From: JANQOH01 sp965242575
Lineage (GTDB): Bacteria > Pseudomonadota > Alphaproteobacteria > UBA7887
Direction of reading: 5' to 3'
Length of the DNA stretch: 64,000 nucleotides
Assembly: GCA_965242575.1 (NCBI GenBank)
Contig: OZ251461.1
Span: 682,001-746,000 of the forward strand
Below are positions 57,322 to 64,000 of this stretch, in pieces (position 1 is the first letter of the stretch; each line of letters begins with the position of its first letter). Made by a program: the position numbers and the translations under genes. The notes below the pieces were generated by a model, which did no database searches, had not been told where the DNA came from, and was given only the letters and a program-made list of their open reading frames with translations.

Positions 57322-58434
57322 ATGGCGCGCAACCGGAAGATCCTGCTGCTGCCGGGCGACGGCATCGGCCCCGAGGTCATGGACGAGGCGCGGCGCGTCA
57401 TCGACTGGTTCGCGCGGTCGGGCGCGGTGGGGTTCGAGACCGAGGAGGCGCCGGTCGGCGGAGCGTCCTACGACGCCCACGGCGCGCCGATCGTCGAATC
57501 GACGATGGACCTGGCGCTCGCCGCGGACGCGGTCCTGTTCGGCGCCGTCGGCGGGCCGAAATGGGACGATCTCGACTTTTCCGCGAAGCCCGAACGCGGC
57601 CTGCTGCGCCTGCGCAAGGACATGGACCTGTTCGCCAACCTGCGCCCGGCGGCGGTGTTCGACCCGCTCGTCGAGGCCTCCACCCTCAAGCCGGAGGTGG
57701 TGCGCGGGCTGGACGTCATGATCGTGCGCGAACTCACCGGCGGGATCTATTTCGGCGAGCCGCGCGGCGTCGAGGCGCTGCCGGGCGGCGGGCGGCGCGG
57801 CGTCAACACCGAAGTGTACACCACCGCCGAGGTCGAGCGGGTGGGACGGGTCGCCTTCGAACTGGCGCGCAAGCGGCGCGGGCTGGTCCATTCGGTCGAG
57901 AAGGCCAACGTCATGGAGAGCGGCCAGATGTGGCGCGAGGACATGCAGGCGCTGCGCGACCGCGAATACGCCGACGTCGAACTGCGCCACATGTACGCCG
58001 ACAACGCCGCCATGCAGCTGGTGCGCGCCCCGGCGCAATTCGACGTGATGGTGAGCGGCAATCTGTTCGCCGACATCCTCTCCGACTGCGCCGCCATGCT
58101 CACCGGCTCGCTCGGCATGCTGCCCTCGGCGAGCCTCGGCGCCGCCGACGCGACCGGGCGGCGGCGGGCGCTCTATGAACCGGTGCACGGCTCCGCGCCC
58201 GACATCGCCGGCGAGGGCAAGGCGAACCCCATCGCCATGCTGACCTCGTTCGCGATGATGCTGCGCTATTCGTTCGACCTGGAGGAGGAGGCGGGGCTGG
58301 TCGAGAAGGCCGTCTCGCGAGTCCTCGCCGACGGCCTGCGCACCGCCGACATCATGCAGCCGGGCATGACCCCGGTCTCGACGAAGGCGATGGGCGAGGC
58401 GGTCATCGGCGCGCTGGAGTCGCTGGCGGCGTGA
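57322..58434 (+). CDS. leuB: 3-isopropylmalate dehydrogenase
   Basis: A 370-residue NAD-dependent oxidative decarboxylase of leucine synthesis. Features: ILLLPGDGIGPEVMDEA at the N-terminus, LLRLRKDMDLFANLRPA, IVRELTGGIYFGEPRG, KANVMESGQMWRED, NLFADILSDCAAMLTGSLG and EPVHGSAPDIAGEGKANP. Good ribosome binding site (GGGAGAAG). Its last 32 bp overlap the convergent Mpo1-like gene. Confidence 0.96.
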   Translation: MARNRKILLLPGDGIGPEVMDEARRVIDWFARSGAVGFETEEAPVGGASYDAHGAPIVESTMDLALAADAVLFGAVGGPKWDDLDFSAKPERGLLRLRKDMDLFANLRPAAVFDPLVEASTLKPEVVRGLDVMIVRELTGGIYFGEPRGVEALPGGGRRGVNTEVYTTAEVERVGRVAFELARKRRGLVHSVEKANVMESGQMWREDMQALRDREYADVELRHMYADNAAMQLVRAPAQFDVMVSGNLFADILSDCAAMLTGSLGMLPSASLGAADATGRRRALYEPVHGSAPDIAGEGKANPIAMLTSFAMMLRYSFDLEEEAGLVEKAVSRVLADGLRTADIMQPGMTPVSTKAMGEAVIGALESLAA

Positions 58435-58756
58435 TCCCGTGGCGGGCGAGCTCGGCGCCGAGCCGCCCGGCCGCCGCCAGGGCGAGCATCCGGTAGTCGG
58501 CGTAGAACGACCGGAACGGATAGGAGAACGTGGCCGGCCGGTTGCGCTCGATGAAAAAGTGCCCCGCCCAAGCGAAGGCGTAGCCGCACGCCGCGGCGGC
58601 GGGAAGCGGGCGCCAGTCGCCCAGCGCCGCCGCCAGGACGACGAGGACGATGGCGAGGCCGGAGCCGAGGTAATGCAGCGCGCGGTTGCGCGCGTCGCGG
58701 TGCTCGGACAGGTAATAGGGCCAGAAGTCGGCGAAACGGGCGTATCTCTCGGTCAT
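58403..58756 (-). CDS. Mpo1-like DUF962 membrane protein
   Basis: A 117-residue protein: FADFWPYYLSEHRDARNRALHYLG (with the conserved H-x-x-x-x-N-R-x-x-H pattern), three hydrophobic helices, and AGHFFIERNRPATFSYPFRSFYADYRM. This family includes yeast Mpo1, an iron-dependent 2-hydroxy fatty acid dioxygenase. The conserved histidines are retained. The start at 58756 has GGAGG upstream. Convergent overlap with leuB. Confidence 0.85.
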   Translation of the reverse strand: MTERYARFADFWPYYLSEHRDARNRALHYLGSGLAIVLVVLAAALGDWRPLPAAAACGYAFAWAGHFFIERNRPATFSYPFRSFYADYRMLALAAAGRLGAELARHGITPPATPARR

Positions 58757-58850
58757 CGGGGCGCCTCCGCCTTCGGGGCCGGATGTGGGGCCGGACGCCC
58801 GCAGCATAGCACGCAAACACGGGGGCGGCGCCCGGCGCGCCGGATGGGCG

Positions 58851-59864
58851 ATGGGCTATCGGGTCGCGGTGGCGGGGGCCACGGGGAACGTCGGGCGCGA
58901 GATCCTCGCCCTGCTCGCCGAGCGCGCGTTTCCGGTCGACGAGGCGGTCGCTCTGGCGTCGGCGCGCTCGGTCGGGCGCGAGGTGTCGTTCGGCGAGGAC
59001 AAGGTCCTCAAGGTCCGCGCGCTGGAGGACTTCGATTTCGAAGGGTGCGACTTCGCCCTGTTCTCGGCGGGCGCGGCGGTCTCCGATACGTACGTCCCGG
59101 TCGCGGCGCGGTCGGGCTGCGTGGCGATCGACAATTCCTCGCGCTTCCGCATGGATCCGGAGGTCCCGCTGGCGGTCCCCGAGGTCAACCCGGAGGCGCT
59201 GGAGAACTACCGCGCCCGCAACATCGTCGCCAACCCCAATTGCTCCACCATCCAGATGGTGGTGGCGCTCAAGCCGCTCCACGACCTGGCGCGGATCAAG
59301 CGGGTGGTCGTGGCGACCTACCAGTCGGTCTCCGGCGCCGGCAAGGCGGCGATGGACGAATTGTTCGACCAGACCCGCAAGGTCTATTTCCAGGAGGACC
59401 GCGAGCCGGCGGCCTTCACGCGGCGCATCGCGTTCAACGCCATCCCGCGCATCGACCGGTTCCTCGACGACGGGTCGACCGGCGAGGAGCGCAAGATGGT
59501 CATGGAGACTCGCAAGATCCTCGACCCGGAGATCCTGGTGTCCGCCACCTGCGTGCGGGTGCCGGTGTTCGTCGGCCACGCCGAGGCGGTCAACGTCGAG
59601 TTCGAAACCCCCATCGACGCCGGCGAGGCGCGCGCCGCGCTCGAGGCCGCGCCGGGCGTCCGGGTGGTCGACGACCCGGGGAAGGACCTCTACGTCACCC
59701 CCGTCGAATGCGTCGGCGAGCCCGACGTCTTCGTGAGCCGCCTGCGCGACGACCCGACGACGCCGAACGGCCTCAACATGTGGGTGGTCGCCGACAACCT
59801 CCGCAAGGGCGCTGCGCTCAACGCCGTGCAGATCGCCGAGGCGCTGGCCGGGGAATACATGTAG
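58851..59864 (+). CDS. asd: aspartate-semialdehyde dehydrogenase
   Basis: A 337-residue enzyme that makes aspartate semialdehyde for lysine, threonine and methionine synthesis. YRVAVAGATGNVGREIL binds NADP, NIVANPNCSTIQM holds the catalytic cysteine, YQSVSGAGKAAMDEL follows, and CVRVPVFVGHAEAVNVEF carries substrate-site residues. The ATG at 58851 gives the usual N-terminus; an upstream in-frame ATG adds 22 unconserved residues. Confidence 0.95.
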   Translation: MGYRVAVAGATGNVGREILALLAERAFPVDEAVALASARSVGREVSFGEDKVLKVRALEDFDFEGCDFALFSAGAAVSDTYVPVAARSGCVAIDNSSRFRMDPEVPLAVPEVNPEALENYRARNIVANPNCSTIQMVVALKPLHDLARIKRVVVATYQSVSGAGKAAMDELFDQTRKVYFQEDREPAAFTRRIAFNAIPRIDRFLDDGSTGEERKMVMETRKILDPEILVSATCVRVPVFVGHAEAVNVEFETPIDAGEARAALEAAPGVRVVDDPGKDLYVTPVECVGEPDVFVSRLRDDPTTPNGLNMWVVADNLRKGAALNAVQIAEALAGEYM

Positions 59865-59873
59865 CGCCCGCCG

Positions 59874-60389
59874 TCAGGCGGCCGGGTCGTCCACCCGCTC
59901 CGCGCCGTGGAGGCGGTAGAAGTAACCCGACAGCGAATCCTCCAGCAGCTCCAGGCGGCCGGCGACGACCGCCGCCTCGTCGGTGAAGGCGATGGGCGCG
60001 TCGGCGAGCAGCTCGACGAAGGTCTCCGGCCCGCCGGGCAGGCAATAGGGGCAATTCGGCGAGACCATGCTGAGCAGCTGGCGCCGTCCATCGGCGGAGA
60101 GCGGGACCAGGAACCCCACCAGCGTGACCGCCTCGCCGTCCAGCGCCCGCAATTCGGGCCGGTATTCGGGGACCAGGTCGATGCCCTCGAACGCCATCCG
60201 CACGTCGGCGAGCCACTCCCACGGGACGGCGCCCGCGACCTCGGGCAGCGGATACAGGGTCTCCGCCGGCGGCCCCGGCGGGGCCTCCTGCGCCGCGGCG
60301 GCGGCCGCCGCGGCCGCGAGCGCGGCCGCGGCGAGGCCGGCGCGGAGCCGCCTACATGCGGAACTCGCCTTCGCCCGCCAGCGCGCCAT
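59874..60389 (-). CDS. small secreted protein (DUF3299-like)
   Basis: A 171-residue protein with a signal peptide ending in an alanine run (ALAAAAAAAAAQ). The mature part has LDGEAVTLVGFLVPLSAD, then MVSPNCPYCLPGGPETF with two cysteines, and DSLSGYFYRLHGAERV. The L-x-G-x-x-V-x-L-x-G-F-x-x-P-L followed by a C-P-Y-C-like site resembles DUF3299 periplasmic proteins. The start at 60389 overlaps the upstream gene by 38 bp; no other start in this frame gives a signal peptide. Confidence 0.5.
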   Translation of the reverse strand: MARWRAKASSACRRLRAGLAAAALAAAAAAAAAQEAPPGPPAETLYPLPEVAGAVPWEWLADVRMAFEGIDLVPEYRPELRALDGEAVTLVGFLVPLSADGRRQLLSMVSPNCPYCLPGGPETFVELLADAPIAFTDEAAVVAGRLELLEDSLSGYFYRLHGAERVDDPAA

Positions 60390-60672
60390 CGACGTAGCAT
60401 TTGTAGTCGGCGAGGCGGACCGCGGACTCCGCCGACGCCTCGCACGACAGCCGCAGGTGGCGGAGCTCGACCTTGATCCGGGTCGGGTCCGCGTAGGGGC
60501 GGAAGCGCGCCCGCCCGCCGGCGGAGACGAATTGCACCCAGCGTTCGATAACGATCTTCGCCGGCTCGTCATGGTCGTTGACGATCTCCAGCGCCTCCGC
60601 CGGGGCCGCGCCGAGGCAGAGCGCGAGCGCCGCAAGCGCCCGCGCCCCGCCGGAGCGGCGGCGGGGCGCCAT
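60352..60672 (-). CDS. small secreted protein of unknown family
   Basis: A 106-residue protein with a signal peptide (LAALALCLGAAPAEA). It is beta-rich (LEIVNDHDEPAKIVIERWVQF) with two cysteines near the end that could pair. No family recognised. It lies directly downstream of the cyclase-like gene (26 bp) and overlaps the DUF3299-like gene, suggesting one transcript. Confidence 0.55.
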   Translation of the reverse strand: MAPRRRSGGARALAALALCLGAAPAEALEIVNDHDEPAKIVIERWVQFVSAGGRARFRPYADPTRIKVELRHLRLSCEASAESAVRLADYKCYVDGALAGEGEFRM

Positions 60673-60698
60673 GCGGCCCCGCCGGCCTTCTCCTCCGC

Positions 60699-61763
60699 CT
60701 ACCAGATCGCCACCGGGTTTCCGGGCGAGCCGGTCGCGCCGACCAGTTTGAGCGGCGCCCAGACGAACAGGAACTCGTGGACCCCCGCCTCGAGCAGCGG
60801 CGCGAAGTCGAGGTTCTCGATGTTCCAGATGCCGCGCCGCGTTTGCAGCTCGGTGTGGCAGGGCACCGCGAAGCCCTCCTCCTCGCCGACCGGCTGGGCG
60901 TCGTTCGCCGAGGTGTCGCCGCCGGTGAGGATGATCTTGCGCGAGGCCATGTATTCGCACGCGCTCACGCCGAAGCCCGGCTCGCCCGAAGTGAAGGTCG
61001 CGCGCGCCGCCGCCCGCTCCTCCGAACTCATGGCGGGCCACCTGGCGTTCGACCACAGGTCGCCGTGGCCGGTGTAGAGGAACACGCAGTCGCCCTCGCC
61101 GATGGGGTCGAGCCCCTGCGCCGCGACCATGCCCGTCACGTCGTCCGCGGTGACGATGCCGGGGCTGTCGGTGGTCGTCGGGATCGGCAGCGGGTTCATG
61201 CCCTTGTAGGCCGCCGCGTCGAGCAGCACGCCGCGGCACACGAAGCCCTTTTCGGCGACGAATTCGACTCCGAGCGCGCCCATGCCGACGACGCGGCCGC
61301 CGGCGCCGCGCTCATAGGTCTCCAGCGGGTCGCGCCCGTTGTAGAAGAAGTCCCCCTCGGAGGTGCGCACGCCGATATGGCCGGGGCCGTCGAACTGGGT
61401 CGACACCTGGCCGATCTCGGTGGTGAGCATTTCGTCGTGATAGACGAGGGCGTTCTTGCCGAAGGGTCCGCCGGTCGGCGTGCCGGGGATGGTCATCTGG
61501 TAGGTGCGGGGGCCGAACAGCGGCACTTCGGACTGGTAGAGTTTGCCGAGCGTCGCCGTCTTGCCCTCCTTCACCAGCCCCATCGCAGCCAGGACGATGG
61601 CCGGGGTGGTGCGGTTGGGCGCGCCCACCTTGTCGTCGGCGCCCCATTCGCTGGGCGCCCAGTTCTCGGTGAGCGGCTTGTCGTCGTGCTGGGCCTGGGC
61701 CGCGAGGCCGAAGGCCATGCCGGCCAGCGCCGCCGCGCCGGCCACGGTCCGATCGATACGCAT
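60699..61763 (-). CDS. secreted cyclase-family protein (putative metal-dependent hydrolase)
   Basis: A 354-residue protein with a signal peptide (GAAALAGMAFGLAAQA). The cyclase (PF04199) fold is indicated by VSTQFDGPGHIGVR (about 118-131), where the family's H-x-G-T-H-x-D-x-P-x-H is partly replaced (S-T-Q-F-D-G-P-G-H), and by FLYTGHGDLW and a late EFLFVWAPL. Members include kynurenine formamidase and isatin hydrolase, which use these histidines for metal. The loss of the first histidines makes activity uncertain. The start at 61763 is backed by GGGAGGAG. Confidence 0.8.
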   Translation of the reverse strand: MRIDRTVAGAAALAGMAFGLAAQAQHDDKPLTENWAPSEWGADDKVGAPNRTTPAIVLAAMGLVKEGKTATLGKLYQSEVPLFGPRTYQMTIPGTPTGGPFGKNALVYHDEMLTTEIGQVSTQFDGPGHIGVRTSEGDFFYNGRDPLETYERGAGGRVVGMGALGVEFVAEKGFVCRGVLLDAAAYKGMNPLPIPTTTDSPGIVTADDVTGMVAAQGLDPIGEGDCVFLYTGHGDLWSNARWPAMSSEERAAARATFTSGEPGFGVSACEYMASRKIILTGGDTSANDAQPVGEEEGFAVPCHTELQTRRGIWNIENLDFAPLLEAGVHEFLFVWAPLKLVGATGSPGNPVAIW

Positions 61764-61867
61764 CGTAGATTCTCCTCCCACGCTTGGCGCGCGGCGCGGA
61801 ACCGCCGCCCCGCGCGCCTCCCGGGCGCATCCTACCACAACACCCCGCGCGAAAGCGCGCGCCCCGA

Positions 61868-62130
61868 CGCGAATACGAATTGGCGGGCGGCTGACCCGGT
61901 TTCCCATAATTTGCGGGCGCCTCGGGGCAGGCGGGAAGAATGGCGCGGACATGGCGCGGCGTCCGGCGGCTTGCGGGTGTGCGGTCACGGCCGATTTCGA
62001 CAGCGCTTGACGGGTCGGACCGCGTCCGACGGCGGCGGTTCGGCGGAAGGATGGAACACGATGGGATCGACGAAGACGGTCGCCGCGGCGCCGGCCGTCG
62101 TCTGGAGCCTGGGCCATGTAGCCGGACACA
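61868..62130. repeat. toxin-antitoxin-associated direct repeat, copy 1
   Basis: Aligns with 62522-62806. The first 35 bases are identical and include the end of a higA-like frame (R-E-Y-E-L-A-G-G-stop). Later parts differ by substitutions and a small insertion in copy 2. In copy 1 only this antitoxin tail is present, with no antitoxin body before it. The rest is unrecognised. It begins about 105 bp upstream of the cyclase gene. Confidence 0.75.
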
Positions 62131-62166
62131 AAGGCCTACGATTCGATCGACGCATCCAGCGTCTAG
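62125..62166 (+). pseudogene. remnant of a HigB-like toxin 3' end
   Basis: Fourteen codons reading DTKAYDSIDASSV-stop, like the G-T-H-x-x-Y-D-x-I-D-A-x-x-V tail of HigB mRNA interferases. The body of the toxin is missing. It ends 9 bp before the antitoxin ATG, as expected for a higBA operon. Confidence 0.5.
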
Positions 62167-62175
62167 GAGGCCGCC

Positions 62176-62548
62176 ATGGATATCCGGCCCATAGAGAGCG
62201 AAGCCGACTACGGCGAGGCGTTGTCCGCCATCGACGGTCTGATGGGCGCCGCGCCGGGCGGTCCCGAGAGCGACACGCTGAAGGTCCTCATCGCGCTGGT
62301 GGACGCCTACTGAAGCCCGGCGCTGGCCCGTCGACCCGCCGGACCCGGTCTCCCTGATCGAGCACGTCATGGAAGCGCGCGGCTATGGAAGGAAGGACCT
62401 CGCCGCCCTGCTCGGCTCCGGCCCGCGGGCCTCCGACGTGCTCGAGCGCCGCCGTCCGCTGACCTTGCCGATGATACGCGCCCTCGCGTCCGAGTGGAGG
62501 CTGCCGGCCGATGTGCTCGTTCGCGAATACGAATTGGCGGGCGGCTGA
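62176..62548 (+). pseudogene. HigA-like antitoxin broken by a one-base insertion
   Basis: AGGAGG precedes the ATG. The first 45 codons (MDIRPIESEADYGEALSAID onward) end in Y-stop at 62311-62313. Removing the extra T at 62311 restores EARRWPVDPPDPVSLIEHVM and the helix-turn-helix KDLAALLGSGPRASDVLERR to the stop at 62546-62548. The complete reading is a standard HigA/XRE antitoxin of 124 residues. As it stands it is inactivated unless frameshifting occurs. Confidence 0.8.
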
Positions 62549-62806
62549 CCCGGTTTTCCCGTAATTTGCGGGCGCCTCGGGGTATGTGGGAAGGACGGCG
62601 CGGACATGGCGCGGCGTCCGGCGGTTTGCGGGTGTGCGGCCGCGGCCGATTTCGACGGCGCTTGACAGGTCGAGTAGCGCGGCGCATGTCGCGGGCTGGG
62701 CCGCGTCCAGCGGCGGCGGTTCATCGGGGGCGAAGCACGGTGACATCGACGAAGACGCTCGCGGCGCCGGGCGCCGCCTGGAGCCTGGGCCATGCGGCCG
62801 GACACA
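62522..62806. repeat. toxin-antitoxin-associated direct repeat, copy 2
   Basis: Second copy of 61868-62130, beginning with the real C-terminal codons of the broken HigA. After it (to about 62850) the sequence again hints at a HigB tail (F-D-E-V-D-A) but is too decayed to call. From there to 62991 no gene is seen. Confidence 0.75.
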
Positions 62807-62991
62807 GGGATCGCGGATCGACGGTCGCGTTCGACGAAGTGGATGCTCTCGCAATCGGTCGCGGCGAATTTCATTCCGCGGCAATAGCGGGAACCGGCTG
62901 GAAAGCCGGCGGCGATCCCGACGCCTGGAATTGGACGCGCATGCTCTTAATAATGCCGCGTTTCGGCACGTAGCCCCGAGAGGTCCTGGGA

Positions 62992-63798
62992 ATGGGAATT
63001 CATAGATACGTTTGCGATGCCGGGCGTCCGCTGAGGCGGCGCAGGAACAATTTCGCATGCTTCAACGAGATGGAAGACCGTAAGGGTGTTTATGTTTTCC
63101 AGAGCAGGAGCGATGGGAGTGTGCTTTACGTGGGGCAGGCAGGCGTGCGTGGAGAAGATCAAAAATTGAAAAAACGAGTTAAGCAACACTATGGGAAGGG
63201 GAAAACGGGCGCTAATATGAGCATAAATTGGCGCAAGGAATATTGCTCTCGATGCAACGGAAAATCGTCTTGCGATGAAAGGGGCGTTTGCGCTTTCGGT
63301 TCGTATAAGGATCTTCTTCGTTCATGTCGAGTCGTATTTTTCTGCTTCGACGACGAGGATGCGACTAAGGCAAATATAGATGCGCTCGAGAGCCGGTTGA
63401 ATCTCGCTTTCCAGCCGAGATACGGTGCCGAATCCGTAAAAACGAGAGGCGGTTCGTTCGACGAAGCGGAAGCGGACGAGGTCATTGCTTTCCTCCTGGA
63501 AAATGGCCGGGGGCCGGACGAGGCCCCGCCAATTCCGGAAGCGAACCGGATCGACATCGGTGGCGCCGACGCGGCGAATAACGAGGATCGCATCGACAGC
63601 GACGCCGCGATTTGCGGTGGGCGGCCGCGCATCCGGGACACTCGGATCCGAGTGTCCGACATACTGAATCTTATGGCCGCCGGCGTGTCGTCAGACGGAA
63701 TTCTGGCGGATTATCCGTCCTTGAGTAGAGACGATCTGAAAGCGGCGCTGGCTTTCGGCGCCCAGGCGAGCGATAGCGCGGGCCGCGGGTCCGCGTGA
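62992..63798 (+). CDS. GIY-YIG nuclease fused to a DUF433 antitoxin-like domain
   Basis: A 268-residue protein. Residues about 30-150 form a GIY-YIG domain: KGVYVFQSRSDGSVLYVGQAG (GVY 32-34, YVG 46-48), catalytic arginine candidate R62 in KKRVKQHYG, and glutamate candidate E133 in ALESRLNLAF. An insertion holds four cysteines (C85, C88, C94, C100), a likely zinc site. Residues about 205-257 (CGGRPRIRDTRIRVSDIL, ILADYPSLSRDDLKAAL) are a DUF433 domain, which normally stands alone as the antitoxin or DNA-binding partner of PIN-like toxins. The N-terminal half is more AT-rich than the region. The stop overlaps the toxin-like gene start (GTGA). Confidence 0.8.
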   Translation: MGIHRYVCDAGRPLRRRRNNFACFNEMEDRKGVYVFQSRSDGSVLYVGQAGVRGEDQKLKKRVKQHYGKGKTGANMSINWRKEYCSRCNGKSSCDERGVCAFGSYKDLLRSCRVVFFCFDDEDATKANIDALESRLNLAFQPRYGAESVKTRGGSFDEAEADEVIAFLLENGRGPDEAPPIPEANRIDIGGADAANNEDRIDSDAAICGGRPRIRDTRIRVSDILNLMAAGVSSDGILADYPSLSRDDLKAALAFGAQASDSAGRGSA

Positions 63799-64000
63799 TC
63801 GCCCGCTTTCTAATCGACGAGCAGCTGCCGCCGGCCTTGGCCCGTTGGCTGTCGGCGAAAGGCTATCCGTCCGACCATGTGAACGACCTCGGACTCCGCG
63901 CGGCCCCGGATAGCCGGATCGTGGCGCGCGCTCTCCGAACCGGCGCAATCATCTGGTCCAAGGATGGAGATTTCAAGGATTTCGCTCTCCGAACGCCGCG
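63795..64000 (+). CDS. DUF5615 PIN-like toxin (partial, runs off the window)
   Basis: GTG start overlapping the upstream stop. The 68 visible residues read IARFLIDEQLPPALARWLSA, then DSRIVARALRTGAIIWSKDGDF. The first aspartate and the S-K-D-G-D-F segment are the acidic positions of the Mut7-C/PIN-like fold of DUF5615, predicted ribonuclease toxins paired with DUF433 antitoxins. The 3' end is outside the window. Confidence 0.8.
   Translation, partial: MIARFLIDEQLPPALARWLSAKGYPSDHVNDLGLRAAPDSRIVARALRTGAIIWSKDGDFKDFALRTP

Noticed and set aside
61868..62130. Repeat copy 1 as an intact small gene
   Set aside because: Short frames in the two copies differ in frame and length and share no conserved start with a ribosome binding site. 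Only the antitoxin tail is recognisable.

Overview
The window looks like a chromosomal piece of a very GC-rich alphaproteobacterium, plausibly a Rhodospirillales-type lineage. The basis is gene content and order: ffh-rpsP-rimM-trmD-rplS next to leuC-leuD-leuB-asd, a COQ9 homologue, a HIG1-type twin-transmembrane protein, a YdcH-purE-purK operon and several alphaproteobacterial DUF families. I could not run a phylogeny, so the taxonomy is inference.

Layout. 0-14 kb: the 3' end of a Fic-like gene, a DASS anion transporter, small envelope proteins, rpsU, def, COQ9, purEK, an NCS2 permease, and a minus-strand operon of thiamine-diphosphate enzymes with a DUF3237 protein. 14-20.2 kb: tRNA-Ala(GGC), a galE-like epimerase, a DUF1640-like protein, a TonB-dependent receptor and two envelope proteins. 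20.3-28.4 kb: first accessory block, with an S24 repressor, a two-gene ATPase operon behind a striking triple 15-bp repeat, and an MmeI-like type IIL restriction-modification enzyme. 28.6-40.4 kb: ordinary metabolism, then a tightly coupled run of SDR, TldD/PmbA, CysQ-like phosphatase, MsbA-like ABC exporter, waaA, lpxK and ffh, most joined by 4-bp ATGA/GTGA overlaps.

40.4-51.5 kb: second accessory block, wedged between ffh and rpsP. It holds a RloA/RloB pair, a 1,455-residue NTPase with a C-terminal PD-(D/E)xK-like nuclease motif on the opposite strand, and a type III restriction-modification pair (mod, res). Both internal junctions carry duplicated promoter DNA. The rloB 3' end plus the mod promoter occurs on both sides of the large NTPase gene, and the ffh promoter plus the first codons of ffh recurs just before rpsP. 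The insertions therefore appear to have left every downstream housekeeping or defence gene with its own promoter. 51.7-59.9 kb: rpsP-rimM-trmD-rplS-leuC-leuD, a small methyltransferase plus helix-turn-helix-like cassette, leuB, an Mpo1-like gene and asd. 59.9-61.8 kb: two small secreted proteins and a secreted cyclase-family protein. 61.8-64 kb: third accessory block, with decayed higBA-like toxin-antitoxin DNA between about 270-bp repeats, then a GIY-YIG nuclease fused to a DUF433 antitoxin-like domain, translationally coupled to a DUF5615 PIN-like toxin cut by the window end.

Recurring design: genes are densely packed, and several promoters use the stop codon of the upstream gene as part of a promoter hexamer (TGA inside TTGACG/TTGACA; TAG beginning TAGGAT/TAGGGT). 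Start codons and domain positions were read by eye. Functions are assigned from recognisable motifs, not from database searches.
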